Under the pieces are notes generated by a model. That model was not told the DNA's origin, searched no databases, and saw only the letters and a list, made by a program, of their open reading frames with translations. A program made the position numbers and the translations under genes. From Leifsonia sp. EB41 (GTDB lineage Bacteria; Actinomycetota; Actinomycetes; Actinomycetales; Microbacteriaceae), in assembly GCF_041262565.1 (NCBI RefSeq), contig NZ_JBGCCJ010000001.1, positions 2,914,001 through 2,978,000 on the forward strand: a DNA stretch of 64,000 nucleotides, given 5' to 3'. Shown here one piece after another: positions 16,394 to 23,433 of this stretch (its first letter is position 1; each line of letters begins with the position of its first letter).

Positions 16394-16407
16394 CCTTTCG
16401 CGAAACT
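16394..16407. promoter_or_regulatory. LacI-type operator in front of the Gfo/Idh gene
   Basis: CCTTTCGCGAAACT matches 12 of 14 positions of the perfect palindrome at 19061-19074. It lies 8-21 bases upstream of ATG 16386, just downstream of the predicted start of transcription, where a repressor would act as a roadblock. The core TTTCGCGAAA is itself a perfect 10-base palindrome. Confidence 0.7.
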
Positions 16408-16416
16408 TTCTATGTC

Positions 16417-16446
16417 AGGGTACGAGCAGAGCTCCTCCGGAGTCAA
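16417..16446 (-). promoter_or_regulatory. Predicted promoter of the Gfo/Idh-isomerase operon
   Basis: On the minus strand TTGACT (16446-16441) and TACCCT (16422-16417) are separated by 18 bases, a fair match to a housekeeping sigma-70-type promoter. Transcription would start near 16410, inside or next to the operator at 16394-16407. Confidence 0.5.
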
Positions 16447-16548
16447 CGCACTGTTTGGCCACAGTTTCGAAACTCATGCCTGACACGCAGCGGGCGTATG
16501 GGAAATCGCCCCAAATACGCGGGCTAGGACTAGAAAGTGTCAGAAGCA

Positions 16549-16562
16549 ACTTTCTAGAAAGT
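16549..16562. promoter_or_regulatory. LacI-type operator abutting the -35 of the binding-protein gene
   Basis: ACTTTCTAGAAAGT is a perfect 14-base palindrome. One base later TTGACA (16564-16569) forms a consensus -35. The same arrangement of palindrome, one base and TTGACA recurs at 19061-19081. A half site CTAGAAAGT lies at 16530-16538. The start codon of the regulated gene is at 16640; the -10 hexamer is poorly defined (CACGCT at 18 bases spacing is one option). Confidence 0.8.
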
Positions 16563-16639
16563 CTTGACAAAAAGCACAAACGCAAGTCACGCTCATTGCG
16601 AAGAGAACGAGCTCTTCCCTATTTGGAGGTCTGTTTCCC

Positions 16640-17902
16640 ATGAAGGCACCTAAGAGAGCTGCCTTGATCGCGATCGTCTCCGCCGGCCTCTTGGTCCTCA
16701 GCGGCTGCTCCGGCAGCAGTGGCGAGTCGTCCGGTCCGATCACCCTCAACTTCTGGGGGTTCTCGTCGCTGTACAAGCCGCAGGTCGAGCAGTACGAGAA
16801 GCTCCACCCGAACATCAAGATCCAGCAGAAGATCGGTGACTACGACGCCGCGCACCAGACCCTGCTCACCGCGCTGAGCGCCGCCAAGGGCCCGGACATC
16901 GGCCAGATCGCGATCGACTACATGGCCGAATTCACCGCCACTCCGCAGGCGTTCACCGACCTGCGCACGCTCGGCGCGAACGACATCAAGGGCGACTACC
17001 TCGACTGGCGGTGGAGCGGCGGCGTAGCCAAGGACGGCACAGTCGTCGGCATCCCCACCGACGTCGGTGGGATGGCCGTCGCCTACCGCACGGACCTTTT
17101 CCAGGCGGCCGGTCTGCCGACCGACCCAAAGGCGGTGAGCGCGCTCTGGCCCACGTGGAACGACTACATCGCCACTGGCAAGAAGTACGTGGCCGCCACC
17201 GGCAAGAAGTTCATCGACAGCGGCAAGGCCATCTTCCGCGCGGCGTCGAACCAAGCCGACCTGAAGTACACCGACAAGGACGGCAAGCTCGTCTACGCGA
17301 CGAACCCGGCCATCAAGCAGTCGTGGGACTACGGGGTCGAAGCCATCAACGCCGGGCTGTCCGCGAACGTCCCGACCTATTCCCCGCAGTGGAACGCGGC
17401 CCTCGCCGACGGCGGGATCTCCACGCTGATCGCGCCGGCCTGGATGCTGCTCTCGATCAAACAGCAGGCTCCCGCCACCGCGGGCAAGTGGAACATCGCC
17501 ACCCTGCCTGGTGCTGCCGGGAACGACGGCGGGTCCTTCCTGGTAGTGCCCAAGCATGCCGCCCACCCGAAGGAGGCGTACGACTTCATCAAGTGGCTGG
17601 AGGCGCCGGAGCAGCAGCTCTCCCTGTTCAAGGACACCGCTGATTTCCCCGCTGTCCCGTCGCTCTACACGAACCCCGTCGTGACGAGCTACAAGGACTC
17701 GTTCTTCAGCGACGCCCCCGCCGGCCAGATCTACGTCGACAGTGTGAAGGCGTACCACGGCCACCCGGTCGGGCCGAAGGACCGTGCAATCGAGAACCAG
17801 TTCGAGAACGGTCTCGGCCGCGTGGACCAGGGCCAGCAAAGCGGTGACGCCTCCTGGCGGCAAACGCTATCGGACGCGAAGCGAGAAGCGGCCAACGGCT
17901 AG
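16640..17902 (+). CDS. Sugar ABC transporter substrate-binding lipoprotein
   Basis: The gene encodes 420 residues. ATG 16640 is preceded by TTGGAGG. The signal peptide ends in a lipobox (LVLSGCSGSS). The mature protein is a cluster B/D solute-binding protein (LNFWGFSSLYKPQVEQYEK, PDIGQIAIDYM, FLVVPKHAAHPKEAYDFIK). It lies under the first perfect LacI operator. It is separated from its permease genes (19149-21025) by lacI and a terminator, so it can be made in excess of the membrane subunits, a useful stoichiometry for a binding protein. With GH3 and GH42 in the same regulon, the ligand is probably a beta-linked oligosaccharide. Confidence 0.93.
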   Translation: MKAPKRAALIAIVSAGLLVLSGCSGSSGESSGPITLNFWGFSSLYKPQVEQYEKLHPNIKIQQKIGDYDAAHQTLLTALSAAKGPDIGQIAIDYMAEFTATPQAFTDLRTLGANDIKGDYLDWRWSGGVAKDGTVVGIPTDVGGMAVAYRTDLFQAAGLPTDPKAVSALWPTWNDYIATGKKYVAATGKKFIDSGKAIFRAASNQADLKYTDKDGKLVYATNPAIKQSWDYGVEAINAGLSANVPTYSPQWNAALADGGISTLIAPAWMLLSIKQQAPATAGKWNIATLPGAAGNDGGSFLVVPKHAAHPKEAYDFIKWLEAPEQQLSLFKDTADFPAVPSLYTNPVVTSYKDSFFSDAPAGQIYVDSVKAYHGHPVGPKDRAIENQFENGLGRVDQGQQSGDASWRQTLSDAKREAANG

Positions 17903-17918
17903 CATCTGAAACTCCTTC

Positions 17919-17959
17919 GGCCTCCCGACTGCGGTTCCCCCGCCCGCGGTCGGGGGGCC
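17919..17959 (+). terminator. Hairpin terminator after the binding-protein gene
   Basis: GGCCTCCCGACTGCGG (17919-17934) pairs with 17944-17959 over 16 positions, two of them G-U, around a 9-base loop. It lies 17 bases after the stop of the lipoprotein gene and before the operators of lacI. No T-run follows, so it may be a partial terminator that sets the ratio between binding protein and downstream genes. Confidence 0.65.
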
Positions 17960-17974
17960 GTCGGGGCTCCAGTT

Positions 17975-17999
17975 CGTGTCGCGAAAGTTTCTCGAAGGT
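17975..17999. promoter_or_regulatory. Overlapping degenerate LacI operators upstream of lacI
   Basis: CGTGTCGCGAAAGT (17975-17988) matches 11 of 14 positions of the 19061 palindrome, and AGTTTCTCGAAGGT (17986-17999) matches 11 of 14 of the 16549 palindrome; they overlap by 3 bases. They lie 49-73 bases before the lacI start. Weaker copies here would allow loose autorepression. Confidence 0.55.
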
Positions 18000-18047
18000 T
18001 CTAAGGTGAGTCTGTCCCGCCTCCGGGGCATGCGCGAGGGGAGCACC

Positions 18048-19052
18048 ATGAGTACCGCATCGACTGACCGGGTCACGATCGCCGACATCGCGGTTGCCGC
18101 CGGGGTGTCCGTCCCCACGGTGTCGAAGGTTCTCAACGACAGGCCGGGCGTGTCGGCAACGACCCGCACTCGAATCGCGGCCCTGCTCGAGCAGCATGAG
18201 TACACACCGCGTCGGCCGACCACCACCGGCATGATCGCTGTCGTCCTGGGCGAGCTGACCAGCCCGTGGTCTGTCGCGCTTGTCGGTGCACTGGAAGAAG
18301 CCGCACACTCCAGCGGGCTCGGGATGATCCTCACCCGCATGCGTAGCAGCGTCGATGAAAGCTGGATCGACCTCATCGCCGCGCGCGCCGTCGACGGCGT
18401 CGTTTTCGGAGTCGTCGAGATGTCGGCAACGCAGAAGGCGCGTATGGAGGATCTCGGCGTCCCCTTCGTCGTCATCGACCCTCGAGTAATGCAGTCGACC
18501 GACGTTCCCACTGTTGGAATCACGCACTGGCGGGGCGCCTGGGCGGCCACCGAACACCTCGTCAACCTCGGGCATCGCCGAATCGCGATGGTCAGTGGAC
18601 CGCTCGACCTGGTGTTCAGCCGTGCACGAGTCGACGGGTACCGTGCAGCGCTCTCCTCGGCCGGAATCTCCGTCCCCGATGACTACCTCGTCGAAACAGA
18701 ATTCGGCTACGAAGGCGGCCGTGACGGTGCCGAACGCGTCCTCGCACTGCCGACACCGCCGTCCGCGATCTTTGCAGCCTCCGATGAACAAGCGCTCGGC
18801 GTCTATGAAGCTGCGAGAATCAACGGCCTGCGCATCCCCGAGGACCTCAGCGTCGTCGGCTTCAATGACGTGCCGATCGCCCAGTGGGCGTCCCCTCCAC
18901 TCACGACAGTGCACGAGCCAATCGACGACACCGCACGCGAGTCGGTGCGAATCCTCCGCCAGATGATCGACGGTGTTCGCGTATCCGCGGCGGTCGAACT
19001 CGCGACCGAGATGGTGGTGCGTCAGAGCACCGCGCCCTTCACAAGAAACTAA
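18048..19052 (+). CDS. LacI-family transcriptional regulator of the beta-glycoside regulon
   Basis: The gene encodes 334 residues. ATG 18048 follows GAGGGGAGC; 24 upstream in-frame codons belong to the promoter. The helix-turn-helix is at residues about 10-30 (VTIADIAVAAGVSVPTVSKV), with a hinge helix (TRTRIAALLEQHEYTPRR) and a periplasmic-binding-like sugar sensor (SPWSVALVGALEEAA, GHRRIAMVSGPLD, PSAIFAASDEQALGVYEAA, LSVVGFNDVPIA). It is flanked by palindromes upstream (17975-17999) and immediately downstream (19061-19074), and by further copies at 16394 and 16549. It is therefore the obvious repressor of the isomerase/Gfo-Idh, transport and GH3/GH42 genes, with an oligosaccharide or its breakdown product as probable inducer. 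Confidence 0.93.
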   Translation: MSTASTDRVTIADIAVAAGVSVPTVSKVLNDRPGVSATTRTRIAALLEQHEYTPRRPTTTGMIAVVLGELTSPWSVALVGALEEAAHSSGLGMILTRMRSSVDESWIDLIAARAVDGVVFGVVEMSATQKARMEDLGVPFVVIDPRVMQSTDVPTVGITHWRGAWAATEHLVNLGHRRIAMVSGPLDLVFSRARVDGYRAALSSAGISVPDDYLVETEFGYEGGRDGAERVLALPTPPSAIFAASDEQALGVYEAARINGLRIPEDLSVVGFNDVPIAQWASPPLTTVHEPIDDTARESVRILRQMIDGVRVSAAVELATEMVVRQSTAPFTRN

Positions 19053-19060
19053 CGCAAGCA

Positions 19061-19074
19061 ACTTTCGCGAAAGT
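19061..19074. promoter_or_regulatory. LacI-type operator abutting the -35 of the permease-GH3-GH42 operon
   Basis: ACTTTCGCGAAAGT is a perfect 14-base palindrome starting 9 bases after the lacI stop. One base later TTGACA (19076-19081) is a consensus -35; GACTCT 17 bases on is a possible weak -10. Nine bases around it (GCAACTTTC) are also shared with the 16549 site. Confidence 0.8.
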
Positions 19075-19148
19075 CTTGACAAGTCCTTCCCGATTTGGGA
19101 CTCTCGTTGAGCCGGTGCTGCCGCGCCGGCGACCGAAAGGACTTGCTC

Positions 19149-20075
19149 GTGTCAACGATGACCGTTGCCCGCCCCGTGCTCCTGCACGGACGGCGGGTCA
19201 CCTTCCGGGAGCGGATGGCTCCTTACGTGTACATCGCCCCGTTCTTCCTGCTTTTCCTCGCATTCGGGCTCGGCCCGCTGATTTACACCGCCTGGGTCTC
19301 ACTCCACAACTGGGCGCCGTTGGAAACCGATCACCCCTTCGTCGGGCTCGGCAACTACCAGGCGATGCTGGCCGACCCGCGGTTCTGGAAAGCTCTCGGA
19401 AACACTTTCTCGATCTTCCTGCTTTCCACCATCCCAGGGCTGGTTCTGGCCCTTCTGATCGCGACGGCGCTCAACAACCGCAGCCTGAAGGTCAAGACCT
19501 TCTGGCGGATGGCACTACTGGTGCCCAACGTCACCCCGCTCGTCGCCGTGACACTGGTCTTCAGCTCGATCTTCGGCCGTGACTACGGCCCGATCGCCTG
19601 GATCCTCCACGAGCTCGGACTGCCGCCGATCGACTGGGGAGCGAACCCCTGGACCACCCAGTCCGTCATCGCCCTCATGGTGATCTGGCGCTGGACCGGC
19701 TACAACGCCCTCATCTACCTCGCCGCCATGCAGGCGGTTCCCGACTCGCTCTATGAGTCGGCCGAGATCGACGGCGCAGGCCGCTGGCAAACCTTCACAC
19801 AGGTGACCCTCCCGATGATCCGGCCGACCGTCCTGTTCACCGTCGTCACCTCCACCGTCGGCGGTCTCCAGATCTTCACCGAACCGTTGCTGTTCACCTC
19901 ACCGACCGGCGGCAGCAACGGGCAGGGTCTGACCATGACGCTCCTGCTCTACGGACAAGCGTTCAACTCCTTCAAATTCGGATACGCGTCAGCGATCGCG
20001 ATGGCGTTGCTGTTCGTCGTGCTGATGCTCGCGCTGGTGAACTTCGCGCTCGCCCGGCTGATTAGGAGCTCCTGA
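19149..20075 (+). CDS. Carbohydrate ABC transporter permease (MalF-type)
   Basis: The gene encodes 308 residues. I start at GTG 19149 (VSTMTVARPVLL), 7 bases after GAAAGGA; the in-frame ATG at 19158 is an alternative and 19095 lies in the promoter. It has about six membrane helices (MAPYVYIAPFFLLFLAF first) and the ATPase-contact loop YESAEIDGAG. It overlaps the second permease by one base (TGATG). It is the first gene after the operator and promoter at 19061-19081 and acts with the lipoprotein at 16640. Confidence 0.92.
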   Translation: MSTMTVARPVLLHGRRVTFRERMAPYVYIAPFFLLFLAFGLGPLIYTAWVSLHNWAPLETDHPFVGLGNYQAMLADPRFWKALGNTFSIFLLSTIPGLVLALLIATALNNRSLKVKTFWRMALLVPNVTPLVAVTLVFSSIFGRDYGPIAWILHELGLPPIDWGANPWTTQSVIALMVIWRWTGYNALIYLAAMQAVPDSLYESAEIDGAGRWQTFTQVTLPMIRPTVLFTVVTSTVGGLQIFTEPLLFTSPTGGSNGQGLTMTLLLYGQAFNSFKFGYASAIAMALLFVVLMLALVNFALARLIRSS

Positions 20076-21025
20076 TGACCACCACCTCCACCCGGCCCGG
20101 CACCGAAGAAGACGCCAACCGCCCGACGCCGAAACGGCCCGTCTCCCGGTCCGCCGCCAAGGCCGATCGCACAGCTAAGGACCGAAAGGTCGGCTCCCTG
20201 CGCAAGAGTCGCCGCGTCTCCTGGTTCACCTACACCGTGCTCGTCGTAGCCGTGCTGCTCGCTCTCGCGCCGCTGTACTGGATGTTCGTCGTCGGCTCCA
20301 ACAGCAGCTCCGCGGTGTCCCAGTTCCCCCCGGTGTTCACGCCAGGAGGCAACTTCGGCAAGAACCTCGACATCATCAACGGAACGGTCCCGTTCGGCCG
20401 CTCGCTGATCAACAGCGCGATCGTCGCCGTCAGCGTCGCGCTGCTGCAGATCTTCTTCTGCAGCCTCGCCGGCTTCGCCTTCGCGAAGCTTCAATTCCGC
20501 GGACGCAACTGGCTGTTCGTCGCCGTCGTCGCCACGATGGCCATCCCCGGCCAGCTCGGCCTCGTCCCGATGTACATGATCATGTCCAGCCTCGGCTGGG
20601 TGGACACACTCCAAGCCCTCATCGTTCCCGGTGCCGTCTCGGCATTCGGGGTGTTCTGGATGCGGCAAGTCATCGTCGGATCCATCCCCGACGAGCTGGT
20701 GGAGGCCGGCAAGGTCGACGGCGCCTCCACGTTCCGGGTCTTCCGCTCGATCGTGCTCCCCAACATCCGCGGCTCCGCAGCCGTGTTCGGCCTGTTCGCG
20801 GCGATGTCAGCCTGGAACGACTTTCTCTGGCCGCTCGTCATCCTGAACACCCCCGACAACTTCACCTCACAGGTCGCCATCCAGCAGCTCCGCACCCAAT
20901 ACACGATCGACTACTCGACCGTCATGACCGGATCGGTGCTCGCCACCATCCCCCTGCTCCTCCTGTTTCTGCTCGCCGGGCGCCAGCTCGTCGCCGGGAT
21001 CATGGAAGGCGCGGTCAAAGGCTGA
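20075..21025 (+). CDS. Carbohydrate ABC transporter permease (MalG-type)
   Basis: The gene encodes 316 residues. An unusually long basic and polar N-terminal extension of about 45 residues precedes the first helix (FTYTVLVVAVLLALAPLYW). The ATPase-contact loop reads VEAGKVDGAS and the C-terminus GRQLVAGIMEGAVKG is typical of MalG-like subunits. It is coupled to the upstream permease by a one-base overlap and followed 44 bases later by the GH3 gene. No ATPase gene is nearby. Confidence 0.92.
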   Translation: MTTTSTRPGTEEDANRPTPKRPVSRSAAKADRTAKDRKVGSLRKSRRVSWFTYTVLVVAVLLALAPLYWMFVVGSNSSSAVSQFPPVFTPGGNFGKNLDIINGTVPFGRSLINSAIVAVSVALLQIFFCSLAGFAFAKLQFRGRNWLFVAVVATMAIPGQLGLVPMYMIMSSLGWVDTLQALIVPGAVSAFGVFWMRQVIVGSIPDELVEAGKVDGASTFRVFRSIVLPNIRGSAAVFGLFAAMSAWNDFLWPLVILNTPDNFTSQVAIQQLRTQYTIDYSTVMTGSVLATIPLLLLFLLAGRQLVAGIMEGAVKG

Positions 21026-21069
21026 ACACACAGCCGACCCCGACTCATACGAACAATCTGAGGAGAGCC

Positions 21070-23433
21070 GTGACCGTTCACGACCAGCGCCAGCCTGCGC
21101 AAAACCCCCGACCCGCACACGTCGACATCGACATCGACCGGATCATCGACGACATGACCCTCGACGAGAAACTCGCCCAACTCGTCGGGCTCTGGCTGCA
21201 ACTCGATGACTCTGCCGGCGACGGCGGCGACATCGCCCCCATGCAGCACGAAATGATCGCCAAAGTCGACGACTTCGACACCTTCATCCGCCACGGCGTC
21301 GGCCAACTGACCAGACCCCTCGGCAGCCAAGTCACCGGAATCGAACGGATGCTGCGCTCCGTCGAACGAGTGCAGCAGGAAATCGAATCCAACAACCGAT
21401 TCGCCATCCCCGCGCTCGTCCACGAAGAAATCCTCACGGGCCTCCAACTCAACGGAGCGACCACCTACCCCACATCCCTCGCCTGGGGCGCAACGTGGAA
21501 CCCCGACCTCATCGGCCAGATGGGGCAACAGATCGGCCAGTCGATGAGCGCCCTGGGTATCCACCTCGGCCTCGCGCCCGTCCTCGATGTCATCCGCGAC
21601 CCACGCTGGGGCCGAGTCGAAGAATGCATCGGCGAAGACCCATACCTCGTCGGAGCAATCGGCACCCAATACGTTCAAGGCGTCCAATCCGCCGGCGTCG
21701 GAGCAACACTCAAACACTTCCTCGGGTACTCCGGATCACAAGCCGGACGGAACCTCGCCCCAGTCCACGCAGGACGCAGAGAAGTCCTGGAAACCTTCTC
21801 TGTTCCCTTCGAAATGGCCGTACGCCTCGCCCAGCCCGAAGCCGTCATGCACTCATACGCAGAAATCGACGGAGTCCCAGTGGCCGCCGACCCCGAACTG
21901 CTCACCGAACTGCTCCGCAACACCTGGGGGTTCAACGGCACGGTCGTCGCCGACTACTTCGGCGTCGCCTTCCTCAAGAACCTCCACGACATCGCAGCCG
22001 ACCACGGAGAAGCAGCAGTCCTCGCACTCCACGCCGGCGTCGACGTCGAACTCCCCACCGGGAACGACTACCTCGAGCCCCTCGCCGAAGCAGTCCGTGA
22101 AGGACGCATCCCCGAGGACGAGGTCAACCGGTCGGTGCGACGCGTCCTCGAACAGAAGCTCCGACTCGGAGTGTTCGAGTCGAGGATCGAACCGGGACCC
22201 GTCGAACTCGACCCCCCGGCGGCGCGAGCGGTCGCTGCTGAGCTGGGTGAGCAGTCTGTCGTGCTTCTGACGAATGAGCGTCAGGTGCTGCCGCTGCCGG
22301 CGCTGGCGTCGATTGCGGTTGTCGGTCCGAACGCGGACGCCAGTGAGGCGCTGCTGGGCAACTACTCGTTCACGAACCATGTGGATGTGCCGGCGGGAAC
22401 CCCGTTGGGGATCGAACTGCCGACGGTGCTGGAGAGGGTCCGTCAGGAGTTCCCGGACGGCCGGGTCACTTTCGCGCCGGGAACGACTGTGCGGGCGCAG
22501 GAGCAGACGGATGAGGAGGCTGCGCTCGGCATCGCCGCTGCGGTCGCGGCCGCTAAAGCCGCGGATGTTTGTGTGGCTGTTGTCGGGGACCGCGCTGGCC
22601 TGTTCGGACGTGGCACTGTCGGGGAAGGCAGCGACACGGAGGAGCTGGAGTTGCCCGGTCGGCAGCGGGATCTGGTGGATGCGCTGATCGCCACTGGAAC
22701 ACCTGTTGTTGTTGTGCTGGTGACGGGCCGACCCTACCCGGTCGGTCAGTGGAAGGAGTCCGCAGCAGCGCTGGTTCAGGCGTTCTTCCCGGGCGAGGAG
22801 GGCGCTGCGGCGATCGCGGGTGTTCTCAGCGGTCGGGTCAACCCGAGTGGTCGTCTCCCGGTCAGCATGCCGAAGAACGCGGGTGGTCAGCCGTACACGT
22901 ACCGTCATCCGCGGCTGGGAGGCGCGAACCCTGTCTCGAACATCGACCCGGCGCCGGCGTTCCCGTTCGGGCATGGCCTGTCGTACACCACGTTCCGTCA
23001 CAGCGAGGTGCACGTGGAAGCGGCCACTCCGGCGGACACGTCATCAACGGTGACCGTGTCGTGCAGCGTGGAGAACGTGGGCGCTCGCGCAGGCGCTGAC
23101 GTGGTCCAGCTGTACGTGCGGGACACCGCCGCGTCCGTCACGCGTCCGTTGCGTCAGCTGGTCGGCTGGGCGCGCGTTGATCTGGAGCCGGGCGAGCGTG
23201 CCCGACTGGTCTTCACTGTTCCGGCTGACCGGTTGGCGCTTGTGGGCAGGGATCTGCGATGGCAGGTCGAGCCGGGCGAGTTCGTGTTCACGGTGGCTCC
23301 GTCGGCTACCGCTGACGGCCTGTCCGGTTCCGTCGTGCTGGGCGGTGACGTTCGGGAGACCGGCCCGGCGCGTGAGCTGGTGACCGATGTTCGGGTGGCG
23401 TACGTTCCGGATGCCGTCCTTGCGGAGCTGTGA
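21070..23433 (+). CDS. Glycoside hydrolase family 3 beta-glycosidase
   Basis: The gene encodes 787 residues from GTG 21070 after GAGGAG. The N-terminal barrel (about residues 20-340) contains KHFLGYSGSQAGRN and the nucleophile D295 in VVADYFGVAF. The C-terminal sandwich (about 375-600) starts at ARAVAAELGEQSVVLLTN and includes GDRAGLFGRGTVGEGSDTEE. A fibronectin III-like domain ends the protein. There is no signal peptide, so it acts on imported beta-glucosides or beta-xylosides. The gene is a codon-usage mosaic: before about 22,205 third positions favour C and A (GAA, CTC, GCC, CCA), and after it G and T (GAG, CTG, GCG, GTT). The switch falls at the boundary between the two main domains. The stop overlaps the GH42 start (GTGA). 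Confidence 0.93.
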   Translation: MTVHDQRQPAQNPRPAHVDIDIDRIIDDMTLDEKLAQLVGLWLQLDDSAGDGGDIAPMQHEMIAKVDDFDTFIRHGVGQLTRPLGSQVTGIERMLRSVERVQQEIESNNRFAIPALVHEEILTGLQLNGATTYPTSLAWGATWNPDLIGQMGQQIGQSMSALGIHLGLAPVLDVIRDPRWGRVEECIGEDPYLVGAIGTQYVQGVQSAGVGATLKHFLGYSGSQAGRNLAPVHAGRREVLETFSVPFEMAVRLAQPEAVMHSYAEIDGVPVAADPELLTELLRNTWGFNGTVVADYFGVAFLKNLHDIAADHGEAAVLALHAGVDVELPTGNDYLEPLAEAVREGRIPEDEVNRSVRRVLEQKLRLGVFESRIEPGPVELDPPAARAVAAELGEQSVVLLTNERQVLPLPALASIAVVGPNADASEALLGNYSFTNHVDVPAGTPLGIELPTVLERVRQEFPDGRVTFAPGTTVRAQEQTDEEAALGIAAAVAAAKAADVCVAVVGDRAGLFGRGTVGEGSDTEELELPGRQRDLVDALIATGTPVVVVLVTGRPYPVGQWKESAAALVQAFFPGEEGAAAIAGVLSGRVNPSGRLPVSMPKNAGGQPYTYRHPRLGGANPVSNIDPAPAFPFGHGLSYTTFRHSEVHVEAATPADTSSTVTVSCSVENVGARAGADVVQLYVRDTAASVTRPLRQLVGWARVDLEPGERARLVFTVPADRLALVGRDLRWQVEPGEFVFTVAPSATADGLSGSVVLGGDVRETGPARELVTDVRVAYVPDAVLAEL

